A stretch of DNA of 46,993 nt, taken from positions 1-46,993 of the forward strand of contig JAISYP010000052.1 in NCBI GenBank assembly GCA_031269825.1, written 5' to 3'. Made by a program: the position numbers and the translations under genes. The DNA comes from Deltaproteobacteria bacterium. Lineage in GTDB: Bacteria; Desulfobacterota; Desulfarculia; Adiutricales; Adiutricaceae. Each line of letters opens with the position of its first letter. Positions within the stretch are counted from its first letter, which is position 1. The notes beneath the pieces are model-generated. The model worked only from the letters and a program-made list of their open reading frames with translations, did no database searches and had not been told where the DNA came from. Of this stretch, positions 8,100-15,608 are shown piece by piece.

Positions 8100-9794
8100 T
8101 TACAACAGATCCTCCAACTTAATTTTTCGATCTTGGCCTTCCAAAGACAATTTGATGTGATCAACCACGATGGCGTAAAACTTACGTAATTCCTGGTTGT
8201 AAATATCATCGCCCTTAATGTCGTTAAAGACAAACATTAACTGATCTTCCAATGTATTTCGGTCAAATTCGACAGCGTTTTTGACCAAAATTTTATAATA
8301 GTTAAATTGGTTACGGATAGCCAAATCAAAAACTTCTATATCTTCTTTTAAACCGCTGGCGGTATTTTTAATCACATTGAACGGCTCAGTCGCGGCGGCC
8401 CGCTCTTTGGCGGAAAGTTTTTTCATTTCATTGGAAAACTTGTCTAACTGCAGGTTAGTTCTGTTCAAATCAAAGATGGCTCGCTCTTTTCGGCGTCCAG
8501 TGTTCCGAATACTGTAAGCGGTGTTGATCAAATTTTTACAATGAGCCTTAATCGAGGCTTCCTTTTGTAATTGTACCATCACGCTAAAATCAGTAAATTC
8601 AGCCAATAAAGATTCAAAAGTAGCCTTTTCAGCCGGATCCTCTGTCGTTTGAATTAATCTATGTAATTTTTCCAGGGGATTGGCGCCAGTTTCCGTCTGA
8701 GCGGTCTGACCCAACTGTTTCCACTCCGAGGCTAGCTCCTTGAGCCGAGAAACACTAGAAGTGGCCACCGACGATAACGTCAAGCGAAACCCCAGATCCG
8801 GAGCCACGGTCGCGCCTTTCCGCTCAAAAAGAGCCACTTCCTGACGACGGCCAGGCAGAACATCCTCTAATTCGCCAGTATAACTACCGCCTTTTTTAAT
8901 AAAACCGCCGGTGGCCGCTCCATGGAGACGACCGCCGACGGTCATCTTGAATAGATCCAACGTCATCTCGGCCACGTTGCCCACGGTATCAAAAACGCCT
9001 AATGGATTGGGCAACAAAGTTCCGATCCGACTTGGGGCGGAGGCTTGCGAGACGCTGTTATAAAACAGACCATACGCGCCCGCCTCTTTGCCATTTAATG
9101 GAAACAAAACCTCGCTTTCCAAATCCTCCGTGGAAACCATGTGCCCGCCGCGAGCCGCGTATTCCCATTCCGCGTCGGTGGGCAGACGAATCAAACCAAT
9201 ATAACGGTCGTCGTCGGGAAACTTTGGCAAATCATCAGGATGATTTTTAATCAAATACGTCATATATTTTTCCGTAAAAGCCAAAGCGTCATACCAAGAG
9301 ACGTCAGTTTTAGGCAAAGCCGATTGGGCGTTGATAGGCGAACAACCTTTCATGACCGCGTCAAATTGGGCGTTGGTCACCTCGTATTTACCGAACAAAT
9401 AGATTTGGTCGCCAAAAACCTGTCGCGTAACGGGATTCATGAGACTTTTGGCGGCTATGTCTTGTTGTCTCCTGGGTAGATCGGCCAAAGATAAAGCGGA
9501 GCCTAAATAGACGTTATATTTACGGTCAAAAAAACCGTTAGGATTATTTTCCTCTAGCTCGGTTCCCAGACGAGTCTTCATGTCCTTCAGACGCCCACTG
9601 ATCGGCAAAGACACCGCCTTAAAAACCATCTTCAAATCGCAAGGCATGGGAAAGATTAGATCCGCCGGGTCGGGCTTGGGATTATAGGCGTTTTCGGGTT
9701 TAACCGCCCCAGCCCTGACTAGCTGAGCCCAAACGGCCGAGGAATTAAGGGCCAGGGACAACAAGACAATTAGCGTCATCAAAAATTTATTCAT
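8100..9794 (-). CDS. Exported FGE/SUMF1-fold protein, TagR-like
   Basis: The chosen start at 9794 (MNKFLMTLIVLLSLAL...) gives a clear signal peptide and is preceded by GGAGGAAA; the open frame extends 22 codons further but without such a site. Residues about 95-340 are a formylglycine-generating-enzyme fold: KYEVTNAQFDAVM, SWYDALAFTEKY, RLPTDAEWEYAARGG, GNVAEMTLD, KKGGSYTG and DLGFRL. The Cys expected after GGS in true FGEs is absent, so sulfatase activation is unlikely. The last 180 residues are charged and helical. TagR of the Pseudomonas type VI post-translational pathway is a periplasmic protein of this fold that acts on PpkA, and the ABC pair and PpkA-like gene next door support a TagR-like role. 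The helical tail is extra. Confidence 0.75.
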   Translation of the reverse strand: MNKFLMTLIVLLSLALNSSAVWAQLVRAGAVKPENAYNPKPDPADLIFPMPCDLKMVFKAVSLPISGRLKDMKTRLGTELEENNPNGFFDRKYNVYLGSALSLADLPRRQQDIAAKSLMNPVTRQVFGDQIYLFGKYEVTNAQFDAVMKGCSPINAQSALPKTDVSWYDALAFTEKYMTYLIKNHPDDLPKFPDDDRYIGLIRLPTDAEWEYAARGGHMVSTEDLESEVLFPLNGKEAGAYGLFYNSVSQASAPSRIGTLLPNPLGVFDTVGNVAEMTLDLFKMTVGGRLHGAATGGFIKKGGSYTGELEDVLPGRRQEVALFERKGATVAPDLGFRLTLSSVATSSVSRLKELASEWKQLGQTAQTETGANPLEKLHRLIQTTEDPAEKATFESLLAEFTDFSVMVQLQKEASIKAHCKNLINTAYSIRNTGRRKERAIFDLNRTNLQLDKFSNEMKKLSAKERAAATEPFNVIKNTASGLKEDIEVFDLAIRNQFNYYKILVKNAVEFDRNTLEDQLMFVFNDIKGDDIYNQELRKFYAIVVDHIKLSLEGQDRKIKLEDLL

Positions 9795-10163
9795 CTTGCG
9801 TTTCCTCCGAAGGCTCATTAAATCGAGGCTCCTGATCCAGGTCACGGTGACCACGGCCAAACTGAAAAACCTTAAAGCCCAACGGATTCAAGGCTAACTT
9901 TTGACACTAAAACCGATAAATAATCTAACAAATGGATATAATACCGATTTATTATCTTTATAGGCTATTTTAAAACGTTTTAATGATCTCAATGTCGTAA
10001 TATTGATAAGATAGTTTTCAACTTTAATGTGTCACCTAATTGGGCTATTTTTCTTAATAATCATTATCTAAGTCTATATTATTGACGCGAATTCAACCAT
10101 TAAATCCAAAAAACTGACGCTAGCCCAAACGATCCCCAAAACAGCTCAATCATACTCGCCCAA
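9795..10163. other. 369-bp AT-rich gap between permease and FGE-fold genes
   Basis: No gene is visible. The stretch is AT-rich and sits inside an otherwise tightly packed minus-strand run, so the FGE-fold gene may have its own promoter here. I could not pick out a convincing -35/-10 pair. A 10-base direct repeat (CAATCATACT) lies at the permease stop, near 10148-10171. Confidence 0.4.
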
Positions 10164-11378
10164 TCATACTTCCCGCATCCCTTCGGAAGGCTCAAGATCC
10201 CGCAGGCTAATCACCGCCGCGGAGGAAGCGGCCAACATAAAACATAAAACCGCGCCCCCGGCCACGGCTAACTTTTCCGGGGAAAGAACGCAAACTTGTT
10301 CGCCTAAACCAAAATGGTCGCCAAAATATAAGTTTAAAATCCTACTAAGCCCTAAAAAAAGCCCATCAGCCATTATGATCGCCAAAATACCTGTAAAGAT
10401 AGATTGAAAGATCGTGAAAGCCATCAATTGGCCGCGAGAAAGACCTAATAAAGCTAATACCGCTAAAGAACGCCGAATTTTGGCCACTTGATCCACGGCC
10501 CCACTGGCCACCGAGGCGAAAGCCCCGCCCCCCACCACCGCCAGGATCGAAAGAAAAACCACGGTGAAAGCGTGATCCAGGCGCCGAACCAAGGCGATTT
10601 CCTCGGCCCGAGAAACCATATCCAAGTTCTTTTTGGCTAAATAAGCCTTTAACGTCTCCACCCCGTCCAAATCTTTAGCGTACAGACGAAAACGGGGATA
10701 GAGAATTGGGGCTAGGGGTTTTGTCCGGCCTGACCAACCATACTCCGGGATGGCGAAACCACTCCGGTAATCTTCCAGTCTCTTTAATAACGGCAGTGAG
10801 CAAAAAAGGAAATAACCATCGGCCAACTCTTCCGGCAGAACGCCCACCACCGTTAATTCCAACTGAACCGTCTCCTCAAAACCTTTGGTCAAACGGCCAA
10901 TTCGCCCTACCAATTTATCCCCTGGTTGGATGGCCAACTTGCCGGCCGCCGCGAGCGTGAGGACAATCTCATGTTCTAACAACCCCTTCGGGCTAGGCGG
11001 TGGCGTGGCGGCCAAGGTGATAGGATCGCCCGGCCCAGTGGGCAAAAGATCAACCCTTAAAGCTGGAAAATCCGGCTTTATCAAGGCCATGGTGGCCGAA
11101 AGAGTTCGCGTTTCTGGAATGATAAACCCGGTCGCGGGGTGGTTTTTCATTTCCTGAAAAAAACTTTCCGGAAAACCGCCTACGCCCCGGGGCGTTAATT
11201 CCAGGTTCCGAGGGTTTTCGATCAATCGCGTGGTCAAGGCGCCAATGATCCCATCCTTAATGCCCATCAAAGTCAAAAGAGGGACTAAAAAAGCCACCAA
11301 GGAAAAAATGGAACACAGGGAAAAAAGGTAGTCATGTCCATAACGCTTAAAGGCCAGTTTTAAGGTTATAAAAAAAAT
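10164..11378 (-). CDS. ABC transporter permease, FtsX/LolC-like (TagS-like), probable ATT start
   Basis: A permease of the MacB/FtsX/LolCE class: an N-terminal membrane segment (FLVPLLTLMGI), a large extracytoplasmic domain, then three membrane helices in the last 150 residues. The frame has no ATG or GTG near its beginning; the first standard codon is TTG at 11300, already inside the first membrane segment. The frame stays open upstream and encodes ITLKLAFKRYGHDYLFSL, typical of the region before that segment. AAGGGGGGACAGT is followed by ATT at 11378, giving 404 residues, so I propose an ATT start; a one-base sequence error in the T8 run is the alternative. It follows the ATPase gene by 78 bp. 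Placed beside a PpkA-like and an FGE-fold gene it matches TagS. Confidence 0.75.
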   Translation of the reverse strand: MFFITLKLAFKRYGHDYLFSLCSIFSLVAFLVPLLTLMGIKDGIIGALTTRLIENPRNLELTPRGVGGFPESFFQEMKNHPATGFIIPETRTLSATMALIKPDFPALRVDLLPTGPGDPITLAATPPPSPKGLLEHEIVLTLAAAGKLAIQPGDKLVGRIGRLTKGFEETVQLELTVVGVLPEELADGYFLFCSLPLLKRLEDYRSGFAIPEYGWSGRTKPLAPILYPRFRLYAKDLDGVETLKAYLAKKNLDMVSRAEEIALVRRLDHAFTVVFLSILAVVGGGAFASVASGAVDQVAKIRRSLAVLALLGLSRGQLMAFTIFQSIFTGILAIIMADGLFLGLSRILNLYFGDHFGLGEQVCVLSPEKLAVAGGAVLCFMLAASSAAVISLRDLEPSEGMREV

Positions 11379-11456
11379 ACTGTCCCCCCTTGACTGGCGC
11401 CCGAAAAAAAAATAATACCAGTCAGCCTAATATTAATCAATCTAAATCGCGTCCAC

Positions 11457-12185
11457 CTAAATCCGCCTCAAGTTAGCTATCACCGGTTGATCGGGATCCG
11501 TATCCTCGCAAACGATCTGAAAAACTTTAAATCCCTTGTCTTTAATCAAATCTAAGTTGTGCGTGGAAATGACCAAGGCCTGATCCTGACTAAGCTCCAA
11601 TAAAAGCTCCAAAGCTTGCCGAGCGGTGGGTGGATCTAGCGACGCGGTGGGCTCGTCAGCCAAAATTAAACCCGGCTCGTGAATCAAAGCCCGGGCGATG
11701 GCGCACCGTTGTCTTTGCCCCACGGAAAGTTTGGCTGGGGATTTAGATAATATAGTCTCAATTTTTAACGTCTGGGCCAAACTAGCCAAACGGGCCAAAG
11801 CTTTTTTCCCCATTTTTTTTAACCGCGCCGGCAGCAAAATGTTGTCACGCACCGAAAGAAACGGCAACAAACCACCGGTCTGGGTCACGTAACCTAAATC
11901 CCGGCGCCGAATTTTTTCAAAACGACCGATATCCTTACGCCGCCAGGCCGCGAAAAGATCTGTTTTTTCGGCGGACTGGGGACGCCAGGCAAAGCCAACG
12001 GCCTGGTCTGGTCGTAAAATTAAAGCGGCGAGATCCAATAAGGTGCTTTTGCCACTGCCGGAATCGCCAATCAAAGCCAGGCGATCCTGGGGGAAAATCT
12101 CCATATTTTCAATGAAAAGCTGGTAACCCCGCCCCCCAGCTCGTTTTTTTAAAACCTGATCAAAAACCAAAATTGGCTCGGTCAC
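11457..12185 (-). CDS. ABC transporter ATP-binding protein, LolD/TagT-like
   Basis: A 242-residue ATPase with Walker A GDSGSGKST near residue 38, Q-loop YVTQTGG, signature LSVGQRQR, Walker B LILADEPTASLDP and the H-loop STHN. The family energises FtsX-type permeases such as LolCE, MacB and TagS, usually working on envelope proteins rather than importing solutes. The start is GTG at 12185, 12 bp after the stop of the von Willebrand gene, so the two are almost certainly cotranscribed. The permease gene follows. In P. aeruginosa the equivalent pair TagT/TagS lies between tagR and ppkA; the same neighbours are seen here. Without the context one would call it LolD-like. Confidence 0.88.
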   Translation of the reverse strand: MTEPILVFDQVLKKRAGGRGYQLFIENMEIFPQDRLALIGDSGSGKSTLLDLAALILRPDQAVGFAWRPQSAEKTDLFAAWRRKDIGRFEKIRRRDLGYVTQTGGLLPFLSVRDNILLPARLKKMGKKALARLASLAQTLKIETILSKSPAKLSVGQRQRCAIARALIHEPGLILADEPTASLDPPTARQALELLLELSQDQALVISTHNLDLIKDKGFKVFQIVCEDTDPDQPVIANLRRI

Positions 12186-12197
12186 GTTGCTCTAACC

Positions 12198-14231
12198 TTA
12201 GGGCAACATGGTCAAGGGCACCCGATAGAGCCACTCGCCATCATTATTCTTATCGAACTTAGCCCAGTTGTCGACGTCTTTATCGTATTCTTCGTAAGCC
12301 ATTAGACGCGCTTTAATGGCCCTAACAAAGGAATCTTGCTCCCCAGGGGACATGGAATACCAGTTGGCTTCGGTCATGCCCATAATTCGACTCTTATAAG
12401 GCAGATCTTCCAAAAATTCCCCCAATACGCCCAGCTCGCCCAATTTAGTGTCCGGCGTCAAGGAGAACTGGGTAGGATCGCGGCTGATCTGGGCCGAGGC
12501 GGACAAGATACTCTTAAAAAAATTATCCGACTGCTCGCGCATATTGATCTCGGCTTTGGCGACGATATTTTGTAGTTCCTTGGCCATGGCGCTCAACTGA
12601 TTTTTCGTCAACAAAACGCCCACGGTCACGGTATTGGTTTGGGTGGGATCAACTTTACGGCCAAGATTACTCAGATCCTTATCCGTGATCCAAGATTTAA
12701 CCACCCTGGGCGCGCCAGCTTTGTTCCGCGAGCCTAAATAATCCAAAAGGATAGAGTGACCAAGGATCTCGCCCACGTTAACGGCCTTACGCTGTTGAGG
12801 CGACAATTTTTGCGGGGGCGGGATCTTTTGACCTTGACCGCTCGGTTCGGGAAAAAGAATCCCGTCCATGGCGTCAATGAGTAACTGAGCGGTATCGTCG
12901 AAAGCGATGGCCCCTGATTTCGCGTCCGGGGCGGGGATATCCATGTAATTGGACGAGTCGCCACCGCTAAAAGATAAAGCCTTATAAGCCCGCTCCGCGG
13001 TCATGTGGTCATGACGACCGGCGGGGGCTTTAATATGAATAGGCACGATCTTAATGTTCTTGGCGGCGGCTTTTTCATAAATCGTGTCCGGGGTGGCCGG
13101 AGTGGAGTTAAAAGGATCTTCCAAGGGCAAGGGACCAGCGTCGGTCAATAAAAAGATGATCCGCCCTTGGTAAGGCTTCCAGTCCAATTTATCGATCGCC
13201 GTGGATAGCCCGGCCAGCGAGTCTTCGGCGTAGGAGTGGGTGGAGGCCTGAGCTTCCTCGACTTGATCTAAAGCGTCCAAGAACTCGTCGCTCTCCATGG
13301 CGGTTCTTAAAGGCGAGATAATTTTCGTGGTGTACTCTATGTCAGGGGAGCGCGAAATACTGCTCCGAAAAGCCACCACGGCCAAAGCCACATTCTCGCC
13401 TTGGCCCGCGTCCATAATTTGGTCGTAAATACGGCTGGATAACTCCAGGCATTTATCGATGTAAGGCCCCATGGATTTAGTGGTGTCAATGACAAAGGCG
13501 ATGGCGTTGGTCACCCGATCATTGGGCGGGGCTTGACGGGGGCCGCCCAATTCGTCCTCATCGCCCTCCTCGTCCTCCCTAACTTTAACCTGTTCTGGGT
13601 AATGGGCTGGATCAATCGAACCCACCTCCAATAGTTTGACCGACTCAAACTGCTCATCGTAATTGAAGATCGGCATGAGATAAAAATGGTTGTAAGGCAC
13701 CGCCCCGGTCTTGTCATCCGGCTCCATGGCCACCACTGGGAAGGAATCGGGGGGCGTTATATTCTTCGCCAAAAGCTCGGCGAAATCCAAGGACAAGTAC
13801 TCCAATTCTTGGACAATGTTCTCGTTAGAGGCGATGTCGATCAGAGCGTCTTTACTTTTAAAAAACATCACCGGTTTGCGTCCCACCCGGTTGGAAAACA
13901 TGAGGACTAAAGATTGTTTCCAGTCCGAGGTCAACTCGGCCGGTAGCCAGAACAGTTCTCGCCCCATGGTGTCGCCAGCGCACAACAGCCAAGGCTGACC
14001 ATTTTCCAGTTTTCGCTCATAAACGTAGAGCATCGAAAAAGGAACTAACGGAGCCCCAGCGGGGCCGCCAACGTTAGCCCGTCTGACCGCGCCTGGATGG
14101 GTGATGACTTTTTGATAAAGGGTCTTTTTGCCAGGCATTAATAAAGGCGCGGCCCCCCAAACCAGTTCCGAGCCCAAAGATAAGCTTAGCGTCAACACGA
14201 GTAGCCAAAAAGCGAATCTAATTTTCAGCAT
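12198..14231 (-). CDS. Exported von Willebrand A protein resembling the PpkA periplasmic sensor
   Basis: A 677-residue protein with an N-terminal signal sequence (MLKIRFAFWLLVLTLSLSLG). Residues about 60-135 contain an SH3-like stretch (MLYVYERK... WLLCAG... WLPAELTSDWKQSLVLMF... VMFF). A von Willebrand A domain starts near 243 with Asp249 in IAFVIDTTKSMGPYID and LLTDAGP further on. Both blocks, in this order, look like the C-terminal periplasmic part of PpkA-type Ser/Thr kinases of type VI secretion. The kinase half and its membrane helix are absent; a signal peptide stands in their place. A long helical C-terminal region follows. AAAGG precedes the ATG. It lies between the proline-repeat gene and the ABC pair. 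The link to PpkA is from remembered motifs, so the family name needs a profile search. Confidence 0.75.
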   Translation of the reverse strand: MLKIRFAFWLLVLTLSLSLGSELVWGAAPLLMPGKKTLYQKVITHPGAVRRANVGGPAGAPLVPFSMLYVYERKLENGQPWLLCAGDTMGRELFWLPAELTSDWKQSLVLMFSNRVGRKPVMFFKSKDALIDIASNENIVQELEYLSLDFAELLAKNITPPDSFPVVAMEPDDKTGAVPYNHFYLMPIFNYDEQFESVKLLEVGSIDPAHYPEQVKVREDEEGDEDELGGPRQAPPNDRVTNAIAFVIDTTKSMGPYIDKCLELSSRIYDQIMDAGQGENVALAVVAFRSSISRSPDIEYTTKIISPLRTAMESDEFLDALDQVEEAQASTHSYAEDSLAGLSTAIDKLDWKPYQGRIIFLLTDAGPLPLEDPFNSTPATPDTIYEKAAAKNIKIVPIHIKAPAGRHDHMTAERAYKALSFSGGDSSNYMDIPAPDAKSGAIAFDDTAQLLIDAMDGILFPEPSGQGQKIPPPQKLSPQQRKAVNVGEILGHSILLDYLGSRNKAGAPRVVKSWITDKDLSNLGRKVDPTQTNTVTVGVLLTKNQLSAMAKELQNIVAKAEINMREQSDNFFKSILSASAQISRDPTQFSLTPDTKLGELGVLGEFLEDLPYKSRIMGMTEANWYSMSPGEQDSFVRAIKARLMAYEEYDKDVDNWAKFDKNNDGEWLYRVPLTMLP

Positions 14232-14264
14232 AATTGGAGCCTTTCGCCAAAAAAACTAAAAACA

Positions 14265-15599
14265 CTACTTTAAGTTGTTAGCCCACTCCAGAAGAGCTCG
14301 GGCCCCTTCGTCGCCACTAGCCGCGTTGGCGTCAGCCCACTTTATCAACGCTTTCTGGCGCTCGGCGGCCTGGTTATGCCCAGCTTTTTTGGCTACCTCG
14401 TACTCGTCATAGGCGTACTTGGCGTTCTTAACCACCGAGCCCGTTGGCCGGGAATCCAGGGGATCGAAGAAGGCGGCGAAACGCATCTGACTTTCTGGGG
14501 AAGTGGGCGCCAATTTCCTTAATAGAAGAAAAACCGCGTCCTCGGCTCCTGGCTGGCCATCCAACTTGGCCACCGCGGCCGCTAAATCTTCGTTGGCGGC
14601 TCCAGTCCGCAATAAATTTCTGGCCGCGTCAATTGGTGGTTTACCAGAGAGGTCGCCGGATGGCGCGCTGGGTGGAGCTGACTCTGGCGGAGCTGGCTCT
14701 GGTGGCGTTGACTCTGGCGGCGCTGACTCTGGCGGAGCTGACTCTGGTGGAGCTGACTCTGGCGGAGCTGGAGCTGGTGGCGCTGACTCTGGCGGAACTT
14801 CTTGGGCCGGTTCAGGCGTTTTCTCGGCGTCTGGCGGCTGGCTAGGCGCTTCCGGCGTGGGTTTGACTTCGTTATCGTTACCCAGGTAATACCAAATAAA
14901 GCCCCCAGCTAGCAATAACAAAGCCAATAAAACCCCCACCCCGATCTTTAAGCCCTTATGACTTTTTTTGTCTACAACCGGCGCCGCGGGCGTGGGCGCG
15001 GGATCGGGTGGGCGAACCAGGGGCGCCGACGGAACCGGGGGCGCGGGCGGAACGACCACCGGTGGCGCGGCTACTGGCGGCGAAGGCGGCGAGGGTGGCG
15101 TTTCTCGGACACTGGGGCGCGCCTCCCCGGAGGAGGCGCTGGCCGCCGTCCGGTTCATCAAGGTGACGGCCTCGGTGGTTTTGTTGGTAAACTTGGCGTT
15201 AGGATCGGGCAAGTCAATGTTGACCATATCCCGGGGCGGCTTCCAAACCCGATAGGTCTCCGCCTTTAACTGGGCGAACTTCGAGGACTGGCCCTTCAAA
15301 AAGAAGGAATGGATTTTTTCTTGAAACGCGTTCGTAAAATAAGGCCCCAACTCCAAGATCAGATCCGTCCCATCCCAACTTTTGGCGACCACCGGCAGAT
15401 ACTCTTCCGAACCCAGCGTCCAACGCTCCTCGGACTTAGGCCCCTGCAAAAAAGTCCCCGAGGGATGGCCCTTGACGGCCAAGAAAAAAGACCCCAGCGC
15501 CTCATCCTGATGGAGCTTTTCGTCCTCTTCGGCGAAATGGACAATCAAAAGGGCGTGGCCGCGGCCCTTGTCGTCGTCATTTTTCAGCGTCGCTTTCAT
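14265..15599 (-). CDS. Single-pass protein with proline-rich repeats, unknown function
   Basis: A 444-residue protein I do not recognise. Residues 1-125 form a soluble domain rich in aromatic and charged residues (RVWKPP near 115). Then come a Pro/Ala-rich stretch, a membrane helix at about 217-240 (IGVGVLLALLLLAGGFIWYYL), tandem ESAPP pentapeptides from about 270 to 310, and a helical C-terminal domain of about 120 residues with Sel1/TPR-like character. The layout (cytoplasmic domain, one helix, proline linker, external domain) is the same as in the SrfA proteins. AGGA precedes the ATG, which starts 9 bp after the srfC stop. The vWA gene follows after 33 bp. The position suggests a dedicated partner of SrfC or the sensor module. 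Confidence 0.7.
   Translation of the reverse strand: MKATLKNDDDKGRGHALLIVHFAEEDEKLHQDEALGSFFLAVKGHPSGTFLQGPKSEERWTLGSEEYLPVVAKSWDGTDLILELGPYFTNAFQEKIHSFFLKGQSSKFAQLKAETYRVWKPPRDMVNIDLPDPNAKFTNKTTEAVTLMNRTAASASSGEARPSVRETPPSPPSPPVAAPPVVVPPAPPVPSAPLVRPPDPAPTPAAPVVDKKSHKGLKIGVGVLLALLLLAGGFIWYYLGNDNEVKPTPEAPSQPPDAEKTPEPAQEVPPESAPPAPAPPESAPPESAPPESAPPESTPPEPAPPESAPPSAPSGDLSGKPPIDAARNLLRTGAANEDLAAAVAKLDGQPGAEDAVFLLLRKLAPTSPESQMRFAAFFDPLDSRPTGSVVKNAKYAYDEYEVAKKAGHNQAAERQKALIKWADANAASGDEGARALLEWANNLK
14671..14790 (-). repeat. Eight tandem 15-bp units encoding ESAPP-type pentapeptides
   Basis: Eight consecutive 15-bp units of the form GGYGGMGYTGACTCT, read on the plus strand, with a few substitutions. 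They encode variations on Pro-Pro-Glu-Ser-Ala in the external linker of the 444-residue membrane protein. Unit length is a multiple of three, so copy-number change would lengthen or shorten the linker without a frameshift. Confidence 0.85.
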
Positions 15600-15608
15600 A
15601 ACCCCATC

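Noticed and set aside
14958-15269. Long plus-strand frames rich in Gly and Arg opposite the 444-residue protein gene
   Set aside because: They are mirror images of the Pro/Ala-rich coding strand and have no start signals.
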